Assembly: GCA_015485385.1 (NCBI GenBank)
Contig: WFTS01000051.1
Coordinates: 1 to 55,875 of the forward strand
Direction: 5' to 3'
Length of the DNA: 55,875 nt
DNA from: Kordiimonadales bacterium
GTDB lineage: Bacteria > Pseudomonadota > Alphaproteobacteria > Sphingomonadales > Kordiimonadaceae
Under the pieces are notes generated by a model. The model did no database searches and was not told where the DNA came from. It worked only from the letters and a program-made list of their open reading frames with translations. How positions within the stretch are numbered: position 1 is the first letter of the stretch; every line of letters begins with the position of its first letter. This document shows positions 48,596 to 55,875 of this stretch, piece after piece. A program made the translations under genes and the position numbers.

Positions 48596-51196
48596 ATGAA
48601 ATATTTTGTCGGACTAATAATAGCGGTGTGGATGGGCGCGGGGGCTGCTCTTGCGGAACCACTTGATTATTATCTGGTTGAAGGTGTGTCTTACGACCAA
48701 ACCATACCTAAACCCCATGAAACGCTTGGCCATGATATTGGCGACCAACCTGTGCGTCATGATTTAATGGTTTCTTATTTGCGGCAATTGGCTGAGGCTA
48801 GTCCGCGCATTTCAGTGGAAACTATAGGCTATAGCCATGAAAAGCGCCCAATCCTGTTTTTCGTGGTTACGAGCCCTGAAAACCACGCGCGCTTAGAGGC
48901 GATCCGTGAGAACCATCTAAAACGCACAAATGCCAAAACTGCCAAACAAGCCAGCGATGATATGCCGGTTGTCACTTGGTTGAATTACGGTGTGCACGGT
49001 GCGGAAGCCAGCGGTATGGATGCGTCCATCCCGACGCTTTATCATCTTGCCGCAGCGCAAGACGATCGCACCAAAACCCAGCTTGAAAACAGCGTGATCT
49101 TGATCACGGCTGTGTTTAACCCAGATGGCCATGCACGGCGCGGTGCGTGGGTAACCCAGTATGGTAGCGATATTAGAAACAGCGACCCTGCCAGTGAAAT
49201 TCACAATCAAATATGGCCCGGTGGACGCACCAATCATTATATGTTTGATCTAAACCGTCAGTGGCTTTTGCAAACGCAGCCGGAAAGCCGGGCATGGCTG
49301 GCCAAATGGCACCAGTGGAAACCTGAAGTTTCTGCTGATTTTCACGAAATGGGTACAAATAGCACCTATTATTTCCACCCAGGAGTGCCAACGCGCACAT
49401 ACCCGTTGATCCCGGAAAAAGGGGACAAGCTGGCGTATGAATTGGCGGGGTATCATGTGAAATGGCTCGATGGCCAGAAGAAGCTTTATTTCTCGCAGGA
49501 AGGCTTTGATAATTATTATATAGGCAAGGGTTCAACCTATCCGCAGGTCAACGGCTCTCTGGGCTTTTTGTTCGAAGCAGGTGCGCAAATGGGCATTGCC
49601 AAAGAAAGCGATCAGGGCCTCAAGACATACGCTGAAAATGTGCAAACTCATGTGGGGACTAGCCTTTCTACCATCGAAGGCGCGGCGAGTATGCGCGAAA
49701 AATTGCACGCCTATCAGCGGCAGTTTTTTAAGGACGCGCCCAAGCTGGCCAGCGACGATGATGTGAAAGCTTATGTGTTCAGGGCACCAGAAGATAGTGC
49801 TCGGCTTGATATGTTTCTTGATTTGATGGCGCGCCACAAGGTGTTGGCTTACAAAGTTAAAGGGAGTGTAAAATCAGGTGGGCGCAGCTTTGGCAAGGGC
49901 AGCTATATTGTGCCGATGGATCAGCCGCAGTACCGCATGGCAAAAGCTCTGTTTAACCGTATCACCGAGTTTCCAGATAAAGTATTTTATGATGTCTCTG
50001 GCTGGACGCTTCCCTTGGCATATGGGCTTGATTACGGACCCGTAACAAATAAAGTTTCCAAAGCTTTGGGTGCTGCGGCAACCGACAGTGGGTTTGTCGC
50101 GCCAGAGCCAGACATCGCCCCTTATGCCTATGTGTTCCGGTGGTCTGATTATTATGCGCCTCGTGCTTTGAATGCCTTGCTTGAGGCGGGTATTCTTGCG
50201 CGGGTTTCCAAAGAACCCATTCGGATAATGACAACACGGGGCAAGGTTTCACTGGCGCGCGGCGCAGTGATTGTATCAAAGCATCACCAGCAAGTGGCCT
50301 CTGGCACAATCGACCGCCTGATGAAAATGCTGGCAGCAGAGAACCGCCTGACAGTTCATGCGGTCACATCGGGGCGTACTTTGGATGCGGGTGCTGACTT
50401 GGGTGGCCGTAATACGGTCGCTGATTTGCGCGCGCCCAAACCTTTGCTTGTGGTTGGCGCAGGCGTTACGCCGTATGACGCTGGCGAAGTCTGGCATCTG
50501 CTTGATCACCGAATGAAAATGCCGGTGACACTGGTACGCAGGGATAGGCTCAAGACCGTCAAGCTTGGTCGCTATACCCATATTATTTTGGTTGGTGGAC
50601 GCGGGGAGGCCTTGCCGCCCACGATGAAAGACAGCGTGATCAGATGGATTAAGGCAGGCGGTACTTTGGTGGCGCACCGCCAAGGGGCTAAATGGGTGAA
50701 TGACACACTATTTGGTCGCAGCAAAGATACAGAATCCGACAAGAAAAAGCCAAAGTCTGTGGCACGCTTGGTTTATAGTAGCAAAGGCCAGAAAGACGCC
50801 GAACATGTTATTGGCGGCGCTGTGTTTGAAAGCAAGGCTGATCTGACACACCCGATGGCGTTTGGAATTGTGAGACCCCTTGTTGCCACCAACAAGAACA
50901 GCAGTTTCGCTTTGAAGGTGCCTAGCGACCCTTATGCGCAAGTGGCTGTTTACACGAAAACACCGCTTTTATCTGGTTATGCATCCTCCAAGCGCCTGTC
51001 TGAGCTGGCTGGCACTCCGATGATGACAGCCGAGCGTATGGGCGATGGTGCCGTGATTTTGTTTGCGGATAACCCCAATTTCCGTGCCACCTATGTGGGG
51101 GCTGAGAAGCTCTTTATCAATGCGCTGTTTTTCTCCCGCGCGTTTGATAAATCGCGTGCCGGCGAAGAAGCCGATGCACAGGCAATAGAGGATTAA
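48596..51196 (+). CDS. Large exported M14-family zinc carboxypeptidase
   Basis: 866 residues with a signal peptide (1-20, ALA-E). The M14 zinc site is H134-G-A-E137 (HxxE) and H250 (SADFHEMG), with Arg/Asn in FDLNRQW and the catalytic Glu in FLFEAGA. Residues after about 400 form a long C-terminal extension, with several Rossmann-like beta strands, that is typical of the larger bacterial M14 proteins. It digests peptides in the periplasm or outside. It begins 34 nt after thrC, so co-transcription is possible. Confidence 0.92.
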   Translation: MKYFVGLIIAVWMGAGAALAEPLDYYLVEGVSYDQTIPKPHETLGHDIGDQPVRHDLMVSYLRQLAEASPRISVETIGYSHEKRPILFFVVTSPENHARLEAIRENHLKRTNAKTAKQASDDMPVVTWLNYGVHGAEASGMDASIPTLYHLAAAQDDRTKTQLENSVILITAVFNPDGHARRGAWVTQYGSDIRNSDPASEIHNQIWPGGRTNHYMFDLNRQWLLQTQPESRAWLAKWHQWKPEVSADFHEMGTNSTYYFHPGVPTRTYPLIPEKGDKLAYELAGYHVKWLDGQKKLYFSQEGFDNYYIGKGSTYPQVNGSLGFLFEAGAQMGIAKESDQGLKTYAENVQTHVGTSLSTIEGAASMREKLHAYQRQFFKDAPKLASDDDVKAYVFRAPEDSARLDMFLDLMARHKVLAYKVKGSVKSGGRSFGKGSYIVPMDQPQYRMAKALFNRITEFPDKVFYDVSGWTLPLAYGLDYGPVTNKVSKALGAAATDSGFVAPEPDIAPYAYVFRWSDYYAPRALNALLEAGILARVSKEPIRIMTTRGKVSLARGAVIVSKHHQQVASGTIDRLMKMLAAENRLTVHAVTSGRTLDAGADLGGRNTVADLRAPKPLLVVGAGVTPYDAGEVWHLLDHRMKMPVTLVRRDRLKTVKLGRYTHIILVGGRGEALPPTMKDSVIRWIKAGGTLVAHRQGAKWVNDTLFGRSKDTESDKKKPKSVARLVYSSKGQKDAEHVIGGAVFESKADLTHPMAFGIVRPLVATNKNSSFALKVPSDPYAQVAVYTKTPLLSGYASSKRLSELAGTPMMTAERMGDGAVILFADNPNFRATYVGAEKLFINALFFSRAFDKSRAGEEADAQAIED

Positions 51197-51252
51197 ACGG
51201 CATATGTGCCGCGTTTGGCACACAGCGAAAGGCAGCATAAGAAAGGCTGGTT

Positions 51253-51789
51253 ATGAAAAAGATATGTCTCGTAATGCTGGTGATAATGCTTGCAGCGTGC
51301 GGCGAAGAAGGCCCGGCCCCTGAAAGTAAAGTCCGAAAAATATCTGACATATATTTCCGCATTGCCATGGAGCATGTGGCCGGGGATGCACGCACATTTC
51401 AACGTCTGATGACACCGCAAATTTTGGCTGACGGGGCTCGTTGTGTGCAGGATAAAATCGTCTCTAAGCGGCTGGGTATATATGGACGTGGGCGACTGCA
51501 ATCTTTGTTGACCAAACATTTGTTTGCGGATGAACTTGGCACTTACCGCAGTTTTTTAGACCAGAAGGCCGTTAAGGCCAGTATGGAAAAGCGGGTCAGG
51601 GATTTGGGTTTTAAATCAATCGCAGACGCAACAAAAAGCACCAATTTGGTCGCGAAGGCCTTGGTGCAGGAATATGCTTATTATGCGCGGTTTACCGATA
51701 TTCACCAGATGAAAGCTGGTATTAATCCTGCTAATTTAATCGTGAAAAATTGCTTGCCGGTTAGCCTGAAACGCTATCTGCCTACTTAA
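51253..51789 (+). CDS. Lipoprotein of unknown function
   Basis: 178 residues with a lipobox MLAAC (Cys16) and a mature helical domain rich in Lys/Arg. It would be anchored in a membrane facing the periplasm. I do not recognise the family. It lies 56 nt after the peptidase gene, with two overlapping hairpins (51198-51222) in between. Confidence 0.75.
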   Translation: MKKICLVMLVIMLAACGEEGPAPESKVRKISDIYFRIAMEHVAGDARTFQRLMTPQILADGARCVQDKIVSKRLGIYGRGRLQSLLTKHLFADELGTYRSFLDQKAVKASMEKRVRDLGFKSIADATKSTNLVAKALVQEYAYYARFTDIHQMKAGINPANLIVKNCLPVSLKRYLPT

Positions 51790-51850
51790 TATAAAACCGT
51801 CCACTTACGATAAAATCACCCACTTGATTTAACCAGCGCCTTGCTCTTGG

Positions 51851-52621
51851 TTAGTTTTCAATTTCAGCGGGGTAAAGGCCATACTCTTTTGAGAAATAAG
51901 ACAGTTCATCAGATTGCAGCATAATTTTTAAGGCCAGCGCCAATCGTTCAGCTTTGTCGGCGTGGCGTTTATGGAGAACGTGATACACCAGCCTGTGTGC
52001 GAAGACTTTATGGCGAAGCTGGGTTTTATCCGATGTGTAATCTTTGCGTAGATCAGCAAGGCCAATACCGTCAGACAGTAAAATATCTATCCGACCTCGC
52101 TCTAGAAGCGGGGCTACACTTTTTAGATTATGCAAAGGCACAATTTTGTTCGTATAGGGTTTCAAGCGATCAAGCGCGGCGCGTTGCCCACTTAACACCC
52201 CAACCGACCGGCCTTTTAAATCAGCAAATGTGCCAGAAAAATCTGTGCTATTGAGCCAAGTGAACTGAACATCCACACGGAAAATGGCTTGGGGCACCAG
52301 TAAGCTGTAGTTTTGGGCCTCGCCTCTATCGGTGGCCACGCGCACCATCTCGGCGTCTAAATCACCATCCGCCAATTGTAGGGCTGATCTTTTGGCAGGC
52401 AGAAAAATGGGCTCCATGCAAAGATCCGCAATCTTATACATACGCGATAGAACGGGCAATATTATGCCCGAGGCGGTTTTGCCAAAATCCGAGAAAACCC
52501 CTACTTTCAGGCAGGGTGTACCCTCACGATTATTATTGGCGTGCGCAGGGGATATAGGCGCTATCGCTGTACAGGCCACAAATGCGGAAAATATAGACAG
52601 CAGTAGGAATATTTGCCGCAT
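51851..52621 (-). CDS. Solute-binding-like periplasmic protein (first of a tandem pair)
   Basis: About 256 residues from ATG 52621. Signal peptide (1 to about 29), then an SBP_bac_3 (amino-acid binding / periplasmic PBP2) fold: CLKVGVFSDFGK opens the domain and DLKGRSVGVLSGQ and ERGRIDILLSDG are the usual inner strands. It is a paralogue of the next gene, about the same length and with several identical blocks (PPIFLP/PIVLP, LQL, HVLHKRHADK). No transporter permease genes are nearby, so it may be a sensor or stand-alone binding protein. Confidence 0.85.
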   Translation of the reverse strand: MRQIFLLLSIFSAFVACTAIAPISPAHANNNREGTPCLKVGVFSDFGKTASGIILPVLSRMYKIADLCMEPIFLPAKRSALQLADGDLDAEMVRVATDRGEAQNYSLLVPQAIFRVDVQFTWLNSTDFSGTFADLKGRSVGVLSGQRAALDRLKPYTNKIVPLHNLKSVAPLLERGRIDILLSDGIGLADLRKDYTSDKTQLRHKVFAHRLVYHVLHKRHADKAERLALALKIMLQSDELSYFSKEYGLYPAEIEN

Positions 52622-52720
52622 AGGTGTTTCTGCCTGAAAAGCCACTTTAGGGTTTGTCTCGCCGCCAAGAGCCATATGAAAGAAGGGTGGCAGGCAAGCG
52701 TGCTCACTCTCATGTAAATT

Positions 52721-52754
52721 AAAGCATGACCGCGTTAAATAATTGGTTAATGGG
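52721..52754 (-). promoter_or_regulatory. Shared upstream motif, copy A
   Basis: The plus strand reads AAAGCATGACCGCGTTAAAT then AATTGGTTAATGGG. On the minus strand it gives TTAACCAATTATTTAA, about 100 nt before the solute-binding gene. A related copy lies upstream of the second paralogue. Confidence 0.4.
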
Positions 52755-52777
52755 AGGGGGAAGGGGAGAAAGGGAGG

Positions 52778-53554
52778 TCAGTCTTGAATATCAGGCACAG
52801 ATAAACCGTAGCCTTTATCCAAACCATCCATTTCACCGTTTTTAATCATGCTTTGCAGGGCTTTGGTCAGACGCGTTACTTTATCGGCGTGCCGTTTGTG
52901 GACGACATGGAAAATATCGACGGTTTTAAAGCTTTTAGACTGTAAGGCTAGGTCTAGGGCTTCGCACCCTTTTCTGATTTCAAACAGCGATACACTGTCC
53001 GAGATTAAAAAATCAATGCGCCCGCGTTCTAGAAGTTCGGGGCCTTTCTCAAGGGTTTGTAACAGTGTGATTTTATCTGTGTATTTTGAGACAAGCCTGT
53101 GGATGGAAGTTTGCCCTCGCAGCATTCCTATGGACCGCCCGGTTAAATCTTTCAACGAACCGCTGAAGGGTTTTTCGCCTATCCAGGATATTTGCATGTT
53201 GGTTCGAAACATGGGTTGAGGGATCAAAATACCAGGATGCTTGGTGCGTATAATCGCTTGTTTGGTGCGGAACATCTCGGCGTCAATTTGCCCGGCTCGC
53301 AATTGAAGGGCGGATCGCCGGGACGGCAAAACAATGGGCTCCATGCAAAGACCGGCTGTTTTATACATGCGTGTTATAACAGGCACGGCAATATCAATGA
53401 CGGTTTGCCCGAAATCAGAGAAAATCCCGACCTTTAGGCAAGCTTGTTCTTTTGGACGTGTCTCTGTTTGCAGGGCAAGCGCAGCAGCATTTGCACCCCT
53501 GTTGCCGCCCACCAACACAGCGATTATTAAAAAAGGTAGGAATATTTGCCGCAT
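52778..53554 (-). CDS. Solute-binding-like periplasmic protein (second of a tandem pair)
   Basis: About 258 residues from ATG 53554, with signal peptide (1 to about 24) and the same PBP2-like fold: CLKVGIFSDFGQ, DLTGRSIGMLRGQ and ERGRIDFLISDS. It shares the HVVHKRHADK end block with its neighbour. The pair arose by tandem duplication that included the upstream region. Mature parts diverge enough that ligands may differ. A LysR regulator follows upstream on the same strand. Confidence 0.85.
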   Translation of the reverse strand: MRQIFLPFLIIAVLVGGNRGANAAALALQTETRPKEQACLKVGIFSDFGQTVIDIAVPVITRMYKTAGLCMEPIVLPSRRSALQLRAGQIDAEMFRTKQAIIRTKHPGILIPQPMFRTNMQISWIGEKPFSGSLKDLTGRSIGMLRGQTSIHRLVSKYTDKITLLQTLEKGPELLERGRIDFLISDSVSLFEIRKGCEALDLALQSKSFKTVDIFHVVHKRHADKVTRLTKALQSMIKNGEMDGLDKGYGLSVPDIQD

Positions 53555-53625
53555 AGGTGTCTCTGCCCGAAAAGCCAATAGTGTAGCTGCCTCATTTTGC
53601 GGGCAGGGTTAAGCCTTTGAAAGAC

Positions 53626-53659
53626 TAGAGCATGCCGCCTTAAACAAATGGTTAAAGGG
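53626..53659 (-). promoter_or_regulatory. Shared upstream motif, copy B
   Basis: The plus strand reads AGAGCATGCCGCCTTAAACA then AATGGTTAAAGGG. The minus strand gives TTAACCATTTGTTTAA, resembling CtrA-type TTAA-N-TTAA sites but with eight rather than seven bases between the halves. Confidence 0.4.
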
Positions 53660-53680
53660 TCGCAAGCGCGGCTATCTGGC

Positions 53681-54625
53681 CTAAAGATACGCGTCATCTG
53701 CGTCTAAATCCCGCAATGGTTGCGGCGAGCCGGTTTCTGCTCGCAGCCAATCGATGAAGTCTAGGACTCGCTCATTTTTCAAATTATCATGTGGGCAGAC
53801 AATATAATGTTTGAAATCAAGCGGTACACCCGTGCCAAACGGGCTTACCAGACGCCCAGATTTCAGGTCTTCCTCAGCGATTACGGACCGCGCAAGCGCA
53901 ATGCCGCGCCCTGCAACAGCGGCTTCAATCGCCAATGCATTGCCGTTAAAATGCAAGGCAGGCATGCCGTCAGGGGTTTCCAGTCCGGCCGCCTTTAGCC
54001 ACATGGTCCAATTGGGGGCGCTGTCATCTTCAACCATGCTGTCGTCGTGGATCAGCGTATGCTTTAAAATTTCAGACGGGCAGTCTGCAAAGGCTTCGCT
54101 GTTTACAAGATCGGGCGAGCAAACAGGAAAGACCGTTTCCCGCATGATTTCTTCAACAAAAAGCCCGGGGTAGTTACCCAGCCCATAGCGAATGCACACG
54201 TCGGTATCGTCTATTTTGAAATCCGTGACTTGCATTGTGGCTTCAATTTTCACCACCGCATCCGGGCGACGTTCATAATAATTGGCAATATGAGGCACCA
54301 GCCATTTACTGGCAAACGACGGCGAAACGCTGATCTTCAGATGGGTGTTGCTTTTGCTATCCGTGAGAATATCCACCGATTGTTCCATCAGCTCGAACGC
54401 TTCTTTCAAGGGCGCGAGCGATAGCTGCGCTGCCTCGGTCAGCACCAGCGAGCGATTGGTGCGGCGGAACAGTTCAACGCCAAGGAATTCTTCCAGGGAC
54501 CGTATTTGCTGACTGATTGCAGCTGGGGTCACGGATAGGTCATCTGCGGCGTGTTTAAAACTCATATGCCGGGCGGCGGCATCAAAGGCCCGAAGGGCAT
54601 TCAGCGGGAGTAGAGATCTTTTCAT
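53681..54625 (-). CDS. LysR-family transcriptional regulator (GcvA-like)
   Basis: About 314 residues from ATG 54625 with GGAGG five bases before it. The N-terminal HTH is LNALRAFDAAARHMSFKHAADDLSVTPAAISQQ (cited in part) with the LysR recognition helix, and the rest is a typical effector domain. The style is that of GcvA/AmpR-like regulators. It is the neighbour of the solute-binding pair, which could be its target, but no divergent gene shows this. Confidence 0.9.
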   Translation of the reverse strand: MKRSLLPLNALRAFDAAARHMSFKHAADDLSVTPAAISQQIRSLEEFLGVELFRRTNRSLVLTEAAQLSLAPLKEAFELMEQSVDILTDSKSNTHLKISVSPSFASKWLVPHIANYYERRPDAVVKIEATMQVTDFKIDDTDVCIRYGLGNYPGLFVEEIMRETVFPVCSPDLVNSEAFADCPSEILKHTLIHDDSMVEDDSAPNWTMWLKAAGLETPDGMPALHFNGNALAIEAAVAGRGIALARSVIAEEDLKSGRLVSPFGTGVPLDFKHYIVCPHDNLKNERVLDFIDWLRAETGSPQPLRDLDADDAYL

Positions 54626-54773
54626 AGTGCCTCCGGCCAGCGGGGTTACGGCTGGCAACATTAGAAAAACTAACTGGGCCTATAATAGAACGCTGCTCTC
54701 AATTCGCCAAGCCCCTTAACGAAATTTGCAGCAAAACGTAAGGGAAACGAGGGTTTGTGTGGTGTGTTGGAGC

Positions 54774-55526
54774 TTAGTTCTTGGCCAGAACACGGGTATT
54801 TTCAGCAAAGCTTAGATGAATACCACATTCGGTTTTTGACTGCCCACGCCAGCGGCCCGAACGGTCATCCTCGGTATCTGTGACCCTATCTGTGCAGGGC
54901 ATACAGCCAATGGACGCAAACCCTTCCGCCACTAAAGGGTGTCGCGGCAAATTATGGTCGCTGATATAATCTTGCACATCCGCTTTGCTCCAGAGTGCGA
55001 GAGGGTTTACTTTCACGCGGCCATCTGCGGCCTCAAAATGTGACAGAAGTGACCGTACTCCTCCTTGGAAGCGCTTGCGTCCAGACGCCCAACCTTCAAA
55101 GCCGTATAGCACATGTTCTAATGGTTTTACTTTGCGAATAAAGCAGCATTTGTTGGTGTCTGTGGTCCAAAGCGCGCCTTTAGGATCGCTTGAGGATAGG
55201 TCGTTCTGGTCAGGCGAGATTGACCGCACATCCTTCAGGCCCAGATCAGCTGTAAGTTGGTCGCGGAAGCGCTTTGTTTCGCCAAATAATTTGCCGGTAT
55301 CAAGAAACAGCACCGGGATATCCTTTGATACACTTGCTGCAATATGGAGCAAAACAGCAGATTCCGCCCCAAAGGAGGAAACAAGTGCGAACCGGCGGCC
55401 AAAATATTTCAGCGCTCCGTCAATCACTTGGGCTGGACTTGACGCACCGTAACGGCTGTCGAGCAAGTCGGCAGCGCTGAGGGCATCAAAATATCCAGCG
55501 TCTTGTAAGGCGGCTTGGGCTGTCAC
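54774..55526 (-). CDS. cysH: Assimilatory APS/PAPS reductase
   Basis: 250 residues. The catalytic Cys is C234 in TECGIHL, and the pairs C127-C128 and C208/C211 (GCMPC) mark the [4Fe-4S] type found in adenylylsulfate reductases. It reduces APS (or PAPS) to sulfite for cysteine synthesis, using thioredoxin. The start is GTG overlapping the stop of the upstream gene by four bases. This Fe-S signature favours APS as substrate. Confidence 0.93.
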   Translation of the reverse strand: MTAQAALQDAGYFDALSAADLLDSRYGASSPAQVIDGALKYFGRRFALVSSFGAESAVLLHIAASVSKDIPVLFLDTGKLFGETKRFRDQLTADLGLKDVRSISPDQNDLSSSDPKGALWTTDTNKCCFIRKVKPLEHVLYGFEGWASGRKRFQGGVRSLLSHFEAADGRVKVNPLALWSKADVQDYISDHNLPRHPLVAEGFASIGCMPCTDRVTDTEDDRSGRWRGQSKTECGIHLSFAENTRVLAKN

Positions 55527-55875
55527 GATGCGATCCTTGCCCCTAAGGTAGCGTGCCTACTATGAGCGACAGAGCGCACGCCGGTGTAATCAGACTGGTA
55601 GAAATCCTTAAAGCGCACCAGCGCAGTTTTGAAAGCCCCCACCCGGCGGTTATCGGCGATGTCAACGCTATCAAAACCAGCACGCAAAAGAAAAAGCGCC
55701 TGATCAGGGATCACCGGGCCAACAGCACGAATTTCGCCCTTGAAGCCGAGGTCTTTGCGCAAGCGAACAGCCAGCGAAAAGCCGCGCCCATCCGTGAAAG
55801 CTGGGAATTCAATGACTATCAGAGCAAGTGTATCAACAAGGGGGGCAAGCGTGCGAAAGTCAGTGCCAGCAGGCA
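55523..55875 (-). CDS. DUF934-family protein, partial (N-terminus beyond the right edge)
   Basis: The minus-strand frame is open to the window edge. Visible features are FPAFTDGRGFSLAVRLR and GFKGEIRAVGPVIPDQ, then FLLRAGFDSVDI, matching DUF934, a family regularly encoded next to sulfite/sulfate reduction genes. It shares four bases with cysH (GTGA), so they are one operon. The function in sulfur assimilation is unknown. A shorter start at 55762 is possible only if the upstream similarity is ignored, which seems unlikely. Confidence 0.85.
   Translation of the reverse strand, partial: PAGTDFRTLAPLVDTLALIVIEFPAFTDGRGFSLAVRLRKDLGFKGEIRAVGPVIPDQALFLLRAGFDSVDIADNRRVGAFKTALVRFKDFYQSDYTGVRSVAHSRHATLGARIAS

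Noticed and set aside
1-55875. CRISPR array, rRNA or tRNA genes, insertion sequences
   Set aside because: No regularly spaced repeats, cloverleaf signals, rRNA-like sequence or transposase genes were seen; only a decayed integrase piece is present.

Overview
The window reads as a chromosomal stretch of a Gram-negative alphaproteobacterium with moderate GC, probably a marine, flagellated, aerobic heterotroph. Pointers are a TipF-like flagellar EAL protein, a CheZ-CheY pair, a COQ4-family protein, the block ribF ... ileS-lspA-DUF3035-mutL, and a TtpC-type Ton system. A Kordiimonadales-like organism is my best guess from gene content, but I cannot prove it. No rRNA or tRNA gene and no CRISPR array was seen. 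The only mobile-element trace is a decayed integrase fragment at the left edge.

Layout. 1-1760: integrase remnant and a secreted serine hydrolase. 1796-8730 (minus): an extended TonB2-type energy-transduction operon, DUF3450 - TtpC - ExbB - ExbD - ExbD - TonB - TPR, then a terminator and a second TonB-ExbD pair. About 1 kb of non-coding DNA follows. 9779-24888: PabB-PabC fusion, two MAPEG proteins, COQ4 and a divergent TetR regulator, an SRPBCC protein, an acyl-CoA dehydrogenase, several envelope or unknown proteins, an SCP2 sterol carrier, an AsmA-like protein, TipF-like EAL protein, a HAD hydrolase, CheZ and CheY. 25315-40053: mostly housekeeping (ribF, terC family, pseudo-receiver, ileS, lspA, DUF3035 lipoprotein, mutL, patatin, rsmD, rluB-like, tadA, mscS family).

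40094-47036: two unknown membrane proteins, D-amino-acid transaminase, MFS exporter, then a clear cobalamin riboswitch ahead of three tightly coupled genes (DUF6580 membrane protein, DUF71 ATP-pyrophosphatase, BtuF-like protein without a signal peptide). This cassette is the most interesting system in the window: it looks like a B12-repressed cobamide uptake or salvage pathway whose binding protein appears to act in the cytoplasm. 47326-55875: threonine synthase, large M14 peptidase, a lipoprotein, two tandem paralogous solute-binding-like proteins that share an upstream motif, a LysR regulator, and the start of a sulfate-assimilation cluster (cysH, DUF934).

The genes link in recognisable ways. 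The Ton operon would energise outer-membrane import of large ligands such as cobamides, which the B12 cassette could then handle. CheZ-CheY and the TipF-like protein serve the flagellum. An acyl-CoA dehydrogenase gene and an SCP2 gene share a candidate operator motif. Unknown genes are described below without an assigned function.
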